Of a stretch of 14,060 bases of DNA, positions 7,183 to 12,962 are shown piece after piece; position 1 is the first letter of the stretch, and every line of letters starts with the position of its first letter. The DNA comes from Lachnospiraceae bacterium (GTDB taxonomy: Bacteria; Bacillota_A; Clostridia; Lachnospirales; Lachnospiraceae): NCBI GenBank assembly GCA_024684065.1, contig JAIKXO010000063.1:1-14060 (forward strand). The letters run 5' to 3'. Made by a program: the position numbers and the translations under genes. The notes beneath the pieces were generated by a model that was not told the origin of the DNA, searched no databases, and saw nothing but the letters and a program-made list of their open reading frames with translations.

Positions 7183-7425
7183 TCATCTGGCAAGTACCTC
7201 ATAAGCCTCTTTGTTTTTCTTTAGCAGTCTTGTGGATATTGTAAGCACATATTCATCAGGTGCGATCACATTTTCATCTGCTTTACTGAAATCTATAACA
7301 ATATAACGCGGAACATTATTCTTAAGGATCACCGCAATTCCCTTTTCATCAACAAGTTTAGTAACCCTGGAAAAGTTCTGGTTTGCTTCGGTAATAGAAA
7401 TCATTGTATTGGTATCTATAGTCAT
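7183..7425 (-). CDS. Phd/YefM-family antitoxin without a visible toxin
   Basis: An 80-aa protein beginning MTIDTNTMISITEANQNFSR, the Phd/YefM N-terminal DNA-binding domain (I-S-x-T-E-A-x-x-N-F-S), continuing with VAVILKNNVPRYIVIDF-like strands (GIAVILKNNVPRYIVID). GGAGG lies 7 nt before the ATG. Normally a RelE, YoeB, Doc or PIN toxin follows directly, but 132 nt downstream comes a long GNAT acetyltransferase and nothing else, so this looks orphaned. A palindrome in its promoter suggests autoregulation is retained. Confidence 0.82.
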   Translation of the reverse strand: MTIDTNTMISITEANQNFSRVTKLVDEKGIAVILKNNVPRYIVIDFSKADENVIAPDEYVLTISTRLLKKNKEAYEVLAR

Positions 7426-7450
7426 ATGAAGACCTCCATTTCCAGTCTGT

Positions 7451-7480
7451 AATATACCTCAAAGTATAGCTATAATTCAA
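7451..7480 (-). promoter_or_regulatory. Promoter and palindromic operator of the Phd-like gene
   Basis: On the minus strand TTGAAT (7475-7480) and TATATT (7451-7456) are 18 nt apart. The spacer contains the perfect palindrome TATAGCTATA (7465-7474), directly against the -35. Phd-type proteins bind short palindromes in their own promoters, which fits; the assignment is inference. Confidence 0.5.
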
Positions 7481-7596
7481 CCTATTATTTGACATACATT
7501 GTTCCGGCCGGGTGCCATTTATCAACCTGAACGTTCTTTCTAAGCCTGTAAAACATATATTTGCCGCACTTGACATTTGTGGCATAGGGAACTAAG

Positions 7597-7657
7597 CACA
7601 AAAATATCCATAATAATATTTTTATCTTGTGCAAATGGCACAAAAGTGAGATACTAA
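7597..7657 (+). promoter_or_regulatory. GCACAA/TTGTGC palindromic regulatory region upstream of the FIST gene
   Basis: Three half-sites occur: GCACAA (7597-7602), TTGTGC (7627-7632) and GCACAA (7638-7643). The last two form the 17-bp palindrome TTGTGCAAATGGCACAA (7627-7643). The first two also bracket an AAAAATAT/ATATTTTT inverted repeat. TTGTGC could act as a weak -35 with TACTAA (7652-7657) 19 nt away. This gap (7426-7701) holds no other gene I can support. Confidence 0.45.
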
Positions 7658-7701
7658 TATATAGTTTGGCTGTCATTTATGACAAGAAAGGAGATATTGC
7701 A

Positions 7702-8862
7702 ATGTTTAAAGCTTATGTTGGTTCAAGTGTTAATGCGGATGCGGCCCTTGCGGGCAAGGAGGCTGCTTCTGCCGTTAAAGCTGACGGGCTTAAGGCCGCC
7801 TTTGCTTATATGAGCTGCGCCTATGATGTTCCGAAGGTTTTAAGCGCCATAGCGGATGAGCTTGGAGATGTTCCCGTTTTTGGTAATACAAGCTTTACCG
7901 GGGTCATCACACCTGAAGGCTATGTGGGAGGCGATAAGCCCTTTGTAGGCATACTTGCCATTGAAGATGACGACTTGACGGTTTCCGTTGTTTCTTCCGA
8001 AAAGAGTGGGTGCTCTATAGCGACGGGTGAAGCTCTGGCTAAGAAGGCTATGGAAGCGGCAGGAAAAACCTGCTCGCCTTGTTACTTCTATATGGCGGCA
8101 TCTCCTGCAGAGGAAGAGAAGTATCTTGAAGGAATACAGAAGGTTATAGGAAGAAAGCCTTTCTTCGGCGGAAGCGCCGCAGATAATGCCATAGCCGGCG
8201 AATGGCTCCTTTACGGGGACGGAAAGAGTTTTGCTGACGGCTGCGTGGCCGCGTTCTTCTGGGGCGGGGCAAAGATGACAAACCTCTTTACCGGCGCATA
8301 CAGAGAGACCGATGATTACGGCGTTATCACGAAGATTGGCTCAGAACGCCAGCTTATGGAGATAGACGGGGTTCCCGCCACTGAGAAATATGCTGCCTGG
8401 AGAGGGCTTGATAAGGAAGCGGTTACGGGAGGCAATCTCCTTGTCACGACGATAACCTCGCCTCTTGGCATAAAGGACCGCCTTGGAAAACTCATCGCCA
8501 TCCGTCATCCCATGAACGGAAATGAAGATGGTTCTCTGAACACAGGAAATGTGCTTACGGAAAAGACAGTTGTAATCCGTATGGAAGCGACAGTTGACGA
8601 GCTTATAGATTCAACGGGGAATACCCTTAAAGCCCTTATAGAGAAAATGCCCGGCAAGCCTCTTGCCTTCCATCTTGTTCATTGCGGCGGGAGAAGAGCC
8701 GGTATAGGCGACAGGATAGACGAGGTAGCCAGGCAGCTTAAGGAAGCAGCCGGGGATGTTCCTTTTATCTGCGAATTTACCTTTGGCGAGTACGGCTTTG
8801 AAAGGGACGGAGAGAACACCTGCGGCGGCCTGATGCTGAGCTTTACGGGATTTTCCGAGTAA
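7702..8862 (+). CDS. FIST-domain sensory protein (FIST_N + FIST_C)
   Basis: A 386-aa soluble protein beginning MFKAYVGSSVNADAALAGKE. The first half (VPVFGNTSFTGVITPEGYVG; ACGAS-like PFFGGSAADN near residues 155-165) matches the FIST N domain. The second half, ending in HLVHCGGRRAGIGDR, FICEFTFGEYGFE and NTCGGLMLSFTGF, matches FIST_C. FIST domains are thought to bind small ligands such as amino acids and are often fused to signalling domains; here the protein is stand-alone, with no kinase, GGDEF or methyl-accepting part. AAAGGAG precedes the ATG at 7702, which I prefer to an ATG at 7627 that would start inside the palindrome. It is followed after 131 nt by an aldehyde dehydrogenase on the same strand. 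Confidence 0.85.
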   Translation: MFKAYVGSSVNADAALAGKEAASAVKADGLKAAFAYMSCAYDVPKVLSAIADELGDVPVFGNTSFTGVITPEGYVGGDKPFVGILAIEDDDLTVSVVSSEKSGCSIATGEALAKKAMEAAGKTCSPCYFYMAASPAEEEKYLEGIQKVIGRKPFFGGSAADNAIAGEWLLYGDGKSFADGCVAAFFWGGAKMTNLFTGAYRETDDYGVITKIGSERQLMEIDGVPATEKYAAWRGLDKEAVTGGNLLVTTITSPLGIKDRLGKLIAIRHPMNGNEDGSLNTGNVLTEKTVVIRMEATVDELIDSTGNTLKALIEKMPGKPLAFHLVHCGGRRAGIGDRIDEVARQLKEAAGDVPFICEFTFGEYGFERDGENTCGGLMLSFTGFSE

Positions 8863-8920
8863 CAGGAAGCCCCTGATAAGATAACGGGCAGAATACAAGG
8901 TTATTGCGGGTTTAGCGAAA

Positions 8921-8942
8921 CGCCGCAACAGGGTTTGCGGCG
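8921..8942 (+). other. Hairpin in the FIST-ALDH intergenic region
   Basis: A perfect 8-bp stem, CGCCGCAA with TTGCGGCG around a 6-nt loop (CAGGGT). No T-run follows, so it is not a classical terminator. It could stabilise or process a joint mRNA or lower read-through into the aldehyde dehydrogenase. Confidence 0.4.
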
Positions 8943-8993
8943 GTCTGCGATTATGATCGATCTGGAAATTGTTTTTAACGAGGAGGAATAATC

Positions 8994-10427
8994 ATGAAAA
9001 TGTTGATTGGCGGCAAGGCCGTTGATGCTTCTGACGGAAAGACTATTGATGTTATCAATCCGGCAAACGGAAAGCTTGTTGATACCGTTCCTTCTGCTAC
9101 GCCGGAGGACATTAAGGCTGCTGTGGCGGCCGCTAAGGAAGCCCAGAAGGAATGGGCGAAGAAGCCTGTGTATGAGCGGGTGGAGATAATGTACAAGTTC
9201 ATCGGGCTTGTTGAGAGGGATAAGGAGGATCTCGCCAGGACCCTTTCCGATGAGACGGGGAAGTGCATAAGCGAGGCCAGGGCTGAGATAGGCAATATCC
9301 CCATTGCTTTCAAAGCCTTCTCTGAAAGAGCAAAACATTTCTACGGACAGACCATTCCTGAGGGGATGGAAGCCGGGCAGGACAAAACTGTGCTCATTAT
9401 AAAAAAGGAGCCTTTAGGGGTAGTGGCCGCGATCATACCCTTTAACTTCCCCTGCGACCTGTTCGACCAGAAAGTTGCGCCTGCTCTGCTCACAGGAAAC
9501 AGCTGCATAGTAAAGCCTTCTACTGACAATCCTCTGACGCTCTGCAAGCTGTCGCATCTCATGAACGAAGCGGGCGTCACTCCCGGAGCCATAGAGGTAG
9601 TGACCGGAAGAGGATCTGTAGCAGGAACCGAGCTTACTTCCAATCCGGATGTGCATCTGGTGACCCTTACAGGCTCAACGGAAGTAGGAATAGAAACTGC
9701 CGAGCGCTGTGCTAAGAATCTGACCCATGTAGCTTTGGAGCTTGGAGGCAATGATGCATTCATAGTTATGGATGATGCCGATGTTGATCTTGCCACTGAC
9801 GAGCTGATCTGGGGGCGTATGTACAACACGGGGCAGGTATGCTGTGCTTCCAAGAGGTTCCTGGTCCACAGATCCCGTGTAGAGGAATTCACTAAAAAGG
9901 CCATTGAAAAGATCAATAAGATAAACCGCGCCGATCCGTCTACGGACGAGGCCGAGATGGGCTGCCTTATCAGCGAAAAGGCCGCCATCAAAGTTGAGGA
10001 GCAGGTGAATCTCACCGTAGAGCAAGGCGGGAAGATACTCTTAGGCGGAAAGAGAAACGGTGCCTTCTATGATCCCACTGTAATAGGCGACGTGCCTTCA
10101 ACGGCTGATGTTGCAAAAGATATGGAGATCTTCGGACCCGTTGTGCCCATCATTGCTTTCGATACTGAAGAGGAAGCCGTAAAGATTGCAAATGCTTCGA
10201 AGTTCGGGCTTTGCGGATGTGTATTCTCTGAGAATATGAAGACGGCTGCAAGGGTGGCCAATGCCCTTGAATGTGGCGGCGCTATCATAAACGGAGCCAG
10301 CTTCTTCAGGAGCTTCGAGATGCCTTTCGGCGGCTACAAGCATTCAGGCATAGGAACCGAGGGCGTTATGTCCACGTTCAACGAGATGACGCATACGAAG
10401 AGCATTGTACTTAAGAATATATTATAA
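8994..10427 (+). CDS. NAD(P)-dependent aldehyde dehydrogenase
   Basis: A 477-aa ALDH-superfamily enzyme of standard length, oxidising an aldehyde to its acid. Landmarks: IPFNFP with Asn151, CIVKPST with Lys174 (cofactor ribose/phosphate), FTGSTE-like TLTGSTEVG (225-232), ALELGGND with general base Glu249, GQVCCAS with catalytic Cys283, and EIFGPVVPI near the C terminus. Overall it resembles the succinate-semialdehyde/lactaldehyde dehydrogenase branch, but I cannot fix the substrate. GAGGAGG precedes the ATG. It lies 131 nt after the FIST gene and is probably co-transcribed with it. A long hairpin follows the stop, without a T-tract. Confidence 0.93.
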   Translation: MKMLIGGKAVDASDGKTIDVINPANGKLVDTVPSATPEDIKAAVAAAKEAQKEWAKKPVYERVEIMYKFIGLVERDKEDLARTLSDETGKCISEARAEIGNIPIAFKAFSERAKHFYGQTIPEGMEAGQDKTVLIIKKEPLGVVAAIIPFNFPCDLFDQKVAPALLTGNSCIVKPSTDNPLTLCKLSHLMNEAGVTPGAIEVVTGRGSVAGTELTSNPDVHLVTLTGSTEVGIETAERCAKNLTHVALELGGNDAFIVMDDADVDLATDELIWGRMYNTGQVCCASKRFLVHRSRVEEFTKKAIEKINKINRADPSTDEAEMGCLISEKAAIKVEEQVNLTVEQGGKILLGGKRNGAFYDPTVIGDVPSTADVAKDMEIFGPVVPIIAFDTEEEAVKIANASKFGLCGCVFSENMKTAARVANALECGGAIINGASFFRSFEMPFGGYKHSGIGTEGVMSTFNEMTHTKSIVLKNIL

Positions 10428-10434
10428 ACTCCAT

Positions 10435-10488
10435 CGGAGGTGTTACAGTCAGCGCCGATCGCTTTTCGACGCTGACTGTAACCGGAGG
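10435..10488. repeat. Perfect 13-bp inverted repeat flanked by 6-bp direct repeats
   Basis: GTTACAGTCAGCG (10442-10454) and CGCTGACTGTAAC (10470-10482) are exact inverted copies with a 15-nt loop that itself contains a CGA/TCG stem. On both sides stands CGGAGG (10435-10440 and 10483-10488). It lies 8 nt after the aldehyde dehydrogenase stop. No T-run follows on either strand. It may be a REP-like or very small mobile hairpin, or an mRNA-end stabiliser. Confidence 0.6.
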
Positions 10489-10531
10489 AGACAGTGGATG
10501 GCTCGAGATATAGCTACACTTTTGCATATTC

Positions 10532-10575
10532 AAAAATGCGAGGTCTGCCCTGGAATAAAGGCTTTCCTCGCATTT
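10532..10575 (-). terminator. Terminator of the leader-peptide operon
   Basis: AAATGCGAGG (10534-10543) and CCTCGCATTT (10566-10575) are perfect 10-bp inverted repeats. Read on the minus strand, the stem ends CCTCGCATTTTTG, giving a five-T tail. It lies about 25 nt downstream of the 27-codon third gene and so closes the minus-strand operon. Confidence 0.65.
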
Positions 10576-10600
10576 GTACTGTCAAAGATGGGATTATAAC

Positions 10601-10684
10601 CTAAAGCGCCTGTACAGGCAGCACACAGACAAGGCCTGTTGCTTTTGCCATTATTTCATCGTTAAGAGCCATATTCTCTGCCAT
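10601..10684 (-). CDS. 27-aa leader-only peptide, third gene of the tandem set
   Basis: A short ORF reading MAENMALNDEIMAKATG, then LVCVLPVQAL. Its first 17 residues align with those of the first gene of the operon (MADNKNRALNDDAMAKAAGG): both have M-A-[DE]-N then A-L-N-D-[DE]-x-M-A-K-A-x-G. The double glycine is changed to Gly-Leu and only ten hydrophobic residues follow, with one Cys. GAGAGGAAAG lies about 6 nt before the ATG, and the start is 13 nt from the stop of the previous gene, the same spacing as between genes 1 and 2. It could be a truncated relic, a tiny secreted peptide, or a decoy for the processing machinery. Function unknown. Confidence 0.6.
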   Translation of the reverse strand: MAENMALNDEIMAKATGLVCVLPVQAL

Positions 10685-10697
10685 TACGCTTTCCTCT

Positions 10698-11006
10698 CTA
10701 TGCCGGATAAATGTACGTTTCGCATACCGCCCCCGGCTCTATCCAGCCGATCTCAGGCATGTACGCTTTTATAAGGTACCACCATCCTTCATCAGGAGAC
10801 CAGGATAATTGCTTTATTATAGTGATCTGTTCCAGCCCGTCATCCCCATCGACTAAATGGACGATATCGCCCACATGGTATTTCGGTTCGGGGGTGCCAT
10901 CATCCACGCCGCCGCCCGCCGCGGCCATTTGATCGTCAGAGAGCTCTGTGTTCATCTGCCTTATCTTTTCCTCAATTTTCTCTTTTGAAACAATTTTATC
11001 CGTCAT
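10698..11006 (-). CDS. Double-glycine leader peptide precursor 2
   Basis: A 102-aa protein. Residues 1-33 form a charged helical leader ending ELSDDQMAAAGGG. Counting back from the last Gly, Leu -12, Ser -11, Met -7, Gly -2 and Gly -1 match the canonical double-glycine leader cut by C39-peptidase ABC exporters. The about 69-residue cargo (beginning VDDGTPEPKYHVGDIVHLVD) is acidic, Trp/Tyr-rich and beta-strand-like, with WSPDEGWWYLIKAYMPEIGW and IEP near the end, unlike short cationic bacteriocins. GGAGGG overlapping the previous stop precedes the ATG by 8 nt. It shares the leader type and a GW-IEP motif with precursor 1. No modifying enzyme or exporter is visible in the window, so its maturation is inferred. 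Confidence 0.75.
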   Translation of the reverse strand: MTDKIVSKEKIEEKIRQMNTELSDDQMAAAGGGVDDGTPEPKYHVGDIVHLVDGDDGLEQITIIKQLSWSPDEGWWYLIKAYMPEIGWIEPGAVCETYIYPA

Positions 11007-11019
11007 TGCCTCATCCCTC

Positions 11020-11295
11020 CTATAAATATGTCACGGGCTCGATCTTCCAGCCGTTGTCCTGCTCGATATGGAACATATAAACCTCAGTTCCCGGAGCAAG
11101 CACATCGCTCCCCGCATACCAGCATATGAATATTTCATCGTTGTCGCCCTTTACGTTATAATGGTTTGCATACTGCTCAACAGGGAGCTTGTCCACTACA
11201 AATCCCATCATGTCGTACTGTGGGAACTCCCCGGCTCCGCCTGCGGCCTTTGCCATTGCATCGTCATTAAGGGCCCTGTTCTTGTTATCTGCCAT
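11020..11295 (-). CDS. Double-glycine leader peptide precursor 1
   Basis: A 91-aa protein beginning MADNKNRALNDDAMAKAAGG. Leu -12, Asn -11, Met -7, Gly -2 and Gly -1 fit the double-glycine export leader. The about 71-residue cargo (AGEFPQYDMMGFVVDKLPVE onward) is acidic, with one Cys, and ends DNGWKIEPVTYL, sharing G-W-(K)-I-E-P with precursor 2. I chose the ATG at 11295 because GGAGG lies 8 nt upstream; the longer open frame to 11412 would swallow that site and a perfect -10. It is first of three genes with 13-nt gaps and a shared terminator. A leadered RiPP, microcin-like or small secreted-domain precursor is likely; the biological role is unknown. Confidence 0.75.
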   Translation of the reverse strand: MADNKNRALNDDAMAKAAGGAGEFPQYDMMGFVVDKLPVEQYANHYNVKGDNDEIFICWYAGSDVLAPGTEVYMFHIEQDNGWKIEPVTYL

Positions 11296-11303
11296 CTTCT
11301 TTT

Positions 11304-11308
11304 CCTCC
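11304..11308 (-). promoter_or_regulatory. Ribosome binding site fixing the precursor 1 start
   Basis: GGAGG on the minus strand, 8 nt from the ATG at 11295. It lies inside the longer open frame, immediately after an in-frame ATG (11310), and so argues for the shorter 91-aa product. Confidence 0.7.
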
Positions 11309-11355
11309 ATTATGATCCCTGCCTGTTTCCAGACTGTATTTTTGTTATCTGTCTT

Positions 11356-11384
11356 ATTATACGGAAGGATAATATACTTTGGCA
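11356..11384 (-). promoter_or_regulatory. Promoter of the three-gene leader-peptide operon
   Basis: A perfect TATAAT on the minus strand (11356-11361) lies 17 nt from TGCCAA (11379-11384), a weak -35. Transcription would start near 11349, giving a leader of about 54 nt. Confidence 0.5.
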
Positions 11385-11427
11385 CCCGTTTTGCGCATCC
11401 GGTCATTTTCAATGCCTATCCGGTTAA

Positions 11428-11456
11428 AAGGCCGGGGACACATCATCCCCGGCTTT
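11428..11456. terminator. GC-rich hairpin, bidirectional terminator-like
   Basis: GCCGGGGA (11431-11438) pairs with TCCCCGGC (11446-11453) around a 7-nt loop, with AAA/TTT extending the base. It lies upstream of the leader-operon promoter and downstream of no visible gene on either strand, so it may insulate the operon or be left from a lost gene. Confidence 0.45.
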
Positions 11457-11729
11457 CCTATCCCTTCTTGTAAAACATCCCTCTGCGCTATATGCACAGA
11501 AAAGGAAATATTTATAACAATTTTCCAGTCAAAGGTCTTCCAGTGCTATTAAATGAAACGAGGAAAAAAATTATAAAGAACTAGCTTTTACTGTGCAGCA
11601 TCGACTTTGAGACAATCATCAGGAGTGCCAGCGAGCCTTCCTGGTACACCTGCGAGACAATTTCCAGGAAGCACGGCTGCCATTGGTGGACGGTCATGGA
11701 AAAATAAAAAGATAGGGAGAAAGCATAAA
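11457..11729. other. Non-coding stretch with imperfect repeats before the small-gene cluster
   Basis: About 270 nt with no gene I can support. It contains an 8-bp inverted repeat, CTTCCTGG (11637-11644) with CCAGGAAG (11664-11671), and an imperfect direct repeat of period 45, GAGACAAT followed after 3 nt by CAGGA, at 11609 and 11654. Open frames cross 11607-11729 but have no start signals of their own. A decayed gene end is possible. I see no strong promoter for the plus-strand cluster that follows. Confidence 0.4.
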
Positions 11730-12092
11730 ATGGCAAGGAAACAGTTTATGGACGAGATATGGAACGCCGGGCTTTCCGTGGCAAAGAATAACGGATGCTA
11801 TGACAGCAGGATGGACATATGGGACGCTTTCAAGGCATTCCTGATATTCAGCAAGGTCGTGGTTGAAAACAGGCGATTCTACGGAAGCGAAAAGCTCGAC
11901 TTCGAGCCTTCCGTGAGCACCGTCAACAGCTTCAAGGCCAGGCTCGGGGCACACTACCGCCTTCTTGCGGCAGCTTGGTTTGACGGGGTTGCCCGCTGGG
12001 TCAGGACGTTTAGTAGCCCGACAGCGCCGCGTCGGCATAAAACGGCTCCGGTAGCGGCCGCATACCCGGACTTGAAGTCGCTTAAAAACTGA
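11730..12092 (+). CDS. Hypothetical protein (120 aa)
   Basis: Begins MARKQFMDEIWNAGLSVAKN; an AGGGAGA site lies about 10 nt before the ATG. Residues 1-90 look like a compact, mostly helical domain with many aromatics (WDAFKAFLIFSKVVVENRRF, then HYRLLAAAWFDGVARW). The last 30 residues are low-complexity and basic (SSPTAPRRHKTAPVAAAYPD), as if the C terminus had been altered. No family recognised. It is the first of five small plus-strand genes with similar, relatively GC-rich composition. Confidence 0.6.
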   Translation: MARKQFMDEIWNAGLSVAKNNGCYDSRMDIWDAFKAFLIFSKVVVENRRFYGSEKLDFEPSVSTVNSFKARLGAHYRLLAAAWFDGVARWVRTFSSPTAPRRHKTAPVAAAYPDLKSLKN

Positions 12093-12097
12093 ATAAA

Positions 12098-12166
12098 AAA
12101 AAGGAAGGCCATGGCAAAGCCGGAAGAAACCGCCGCCTTCAGCCATGGGCGGCGAGCCTCCTTTTT
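12098..12166 (+). terminator. Terminator-like hairpin after the 120-aa gene
   Basis: AAAAAGG-A-AGGC (12098-12109) pairs with GCCTCCTTTTT (12156-12166), one A bulged, ending in five T. The long internal loop carries further complementarity (CCATGGC with GCCATGG, CCGCC with GGCGG), giving alternative folds. A 34-codon frame (12111-12215) with AAGGA 5 nt before its ATG lies across it and overlaps the next start, but I consider the hairpin better supported than the ORF. Confidence 0.45.
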
Positions 12167-12207
12167 CCAGAGGGATGGAAAGCGCAAATGGCAGAAAGGA
12201 GAACATC

Positions 12208-12365
12208 ATGGATAATGACGGCCTGAAGATATTCGGCGTATTCGACGACAGGAACGAGCGCCACTGCGACTACGTCCGCGCCGCCGACAAAAAATTGACG
12301 GAAAGCTGGCCTCCGAGATATACCATGTGCCCGTCGAGGACATCATCTGCTACGAATGGAGGTAA
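12208..12365 (+). pseudogene. Small acidic protein interrupted by a -1 frameshift at an A6 run
   Basis: AAAGGAG precedes the ATG by about 7 nt. The first frame reads MDNDGLKIFGVFDDRNERHC then DYVRAADKK, and then loses sense at GACAAAAAATTG (12286-12297). One frame back, the sequence resumes as IDGKLASEIYHVPVEDIICY then EWR and a stop at 12363-12365. With one extra A in the run the gene would be a clean 52-aa acidic protein. Causes could be a real deletion, a sequencing error in the homopolymer, or programmed -1 slippage at C-AAA-AAA. If the first frame is not shifted it runs to 12459 with a poor, basic tail. No homologue recognised. Confidence 0.6.
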
Positions 12366-12404
12366 AACGCCCCGGAAAGCATCTGGCATGAAAAATATTG
12401 GAAT

Positions 12405-12435
12405 GGATGGTTCCCGCTTCTTGCGCGGGCCATCC
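12405..12435 (+). other. Hairpin upstream of the 129-aa gene
   Basis: GGATGG-TT-CCCGC (12405-12417) pairs with GCGGG-CCATCC (12425-12435), an 11-bp stem with a 2-nt bulge and 7-nt loop. No T-run follows, so it may be a structured leader or processing site of the next gene. Confidence 0.4.
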
Positions 12436-12481
12436 GACAGTGATAAAATCATCGTTTAGAAAGAAAGAAAGGAAGGAAAAT

Positions 12482-12871
12482 ATGCCTTTGAAATTTATAA
12501 GGAAAGCCTATTTCAAAATCAAGCTTGCGCTAAACAGGGCAGCAATCGTCGCCTCCATAAACAGCATCCTCGCATTTACCGAGGACGCCTTGGAAGCAAC
12601 GGAGCCCGCCGCGAAGACGGGCTATTTCTCCGACGGGGAGGCAGACGGGATGCTGAATGAGATCGACCGCAGGCTCAGGAACCTTAAGCTCCGCATGGGG
12701 CAGCTCAAGGTAAGCATTGACGGCGGGCGTCCGGAATCCGGGTACGCGCTCATGCAGATCGCTGACGGCGAGCTCGAGGAATGCGACCGCATTTACAGCG
12801 GGCTCAGGAAGATAACGGACGAATCGGACCCGCTTATTCTGAGGCTCGGGCGGATGTTCGCCGGGAACTGA
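12482..12871 (+). CDS. Hypothetical helical protein (129 aa)
   Basis: Begins MPLKFIRKAYFKIKLALNRA after a purine-rich AAGGAAGGAAAAT site. The N terminus is basic and amphipathic, and the rest alternates acidic and basic residues in heptad-like helices (LNEIDRRLRNLKLRMGQLK, then ELEECDRIYSGLRKIT), suggesting a helical bundle or short coiled coil. No signal peptide or catalytic motif. Same strand and composition as its neighbours, closed by a strong terminator 24 nt after its stop. Not recognised. Confidence 0.65.
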   Translation: MPLKFIRKAYFKIKLALNRAAIVASINSILAFTEDALEATEPAAKTGYFSDGEADGMLNEIDRRLRNLKLRMGQLKVSIDGGRPESGYALMQIADGELEECDRIYSGLRKITDESDPLILRLGRMFAGN

Positions 12872-12894
12872 AAGAACTGCGAAAAAAAATGATG

Positions 12895-12919
12895 CTCTGC
12901 CTTTCGAGGCAGGGTTTTT
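12895..12919 (+). terminator. Intrinsic terminator with UUCG tetraloop
   Basis: CTCTGCCT (12895-12902), loop TTCG, AGGCAGGG (12907-12914) with one G-T pair, then TTTTT. A textbook intrinsic terminator for the 129-aa gene, implying that the following 141-aa gene has its own promoter or depends on read-through. Confidence 0.85.
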
Positions 12920-12962
12920 CATTGTTTCTTACTATATATAAGCATATTCGAAGGGAGCTGAA

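Noticed and set aside
6421..7425. GNAT gene and Phd-like gene as a toxin-antitoxin pair
   Set aside because: Known GNAT toxins are shorter and pair with RHH antitoxins; here there is a 132-nt gap and a long acetyltransferase with features of an ordinary enzyme.
7485..7676. Minus-strand 63-codon frame ending KWHPAGTMYVK between the Phd-like and FIST genes
   Set aside because: No ribosome site or promoter of its own, and it covers the palindromic region upstream of the FIST gene. The sense-looking tail could be a remnant but I cannot support it.
9341..10015. 224-codon minus-strand open frame opposite the aldehyde dehydrogenase
   Set aside because: Antisense shadow of a gene with clear catalytic motifs; no start signals.
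11626..11699. A plus frame reading RLPLVDGHGKIK, resembling the GyrA/ParC LVDGHGNFG segment
   Set aside because: Only about ten residues, with the diagnostic GNFGS missing and stops on both sides; most likely coincidence.
12111..12215. 34-codon frame beginning MAKPEETAAFSHGRRASFFQ
   Set aside because: It lies across a strong terminator-like hairpin and its composition follows the stem; the ribosome site is only moderate.
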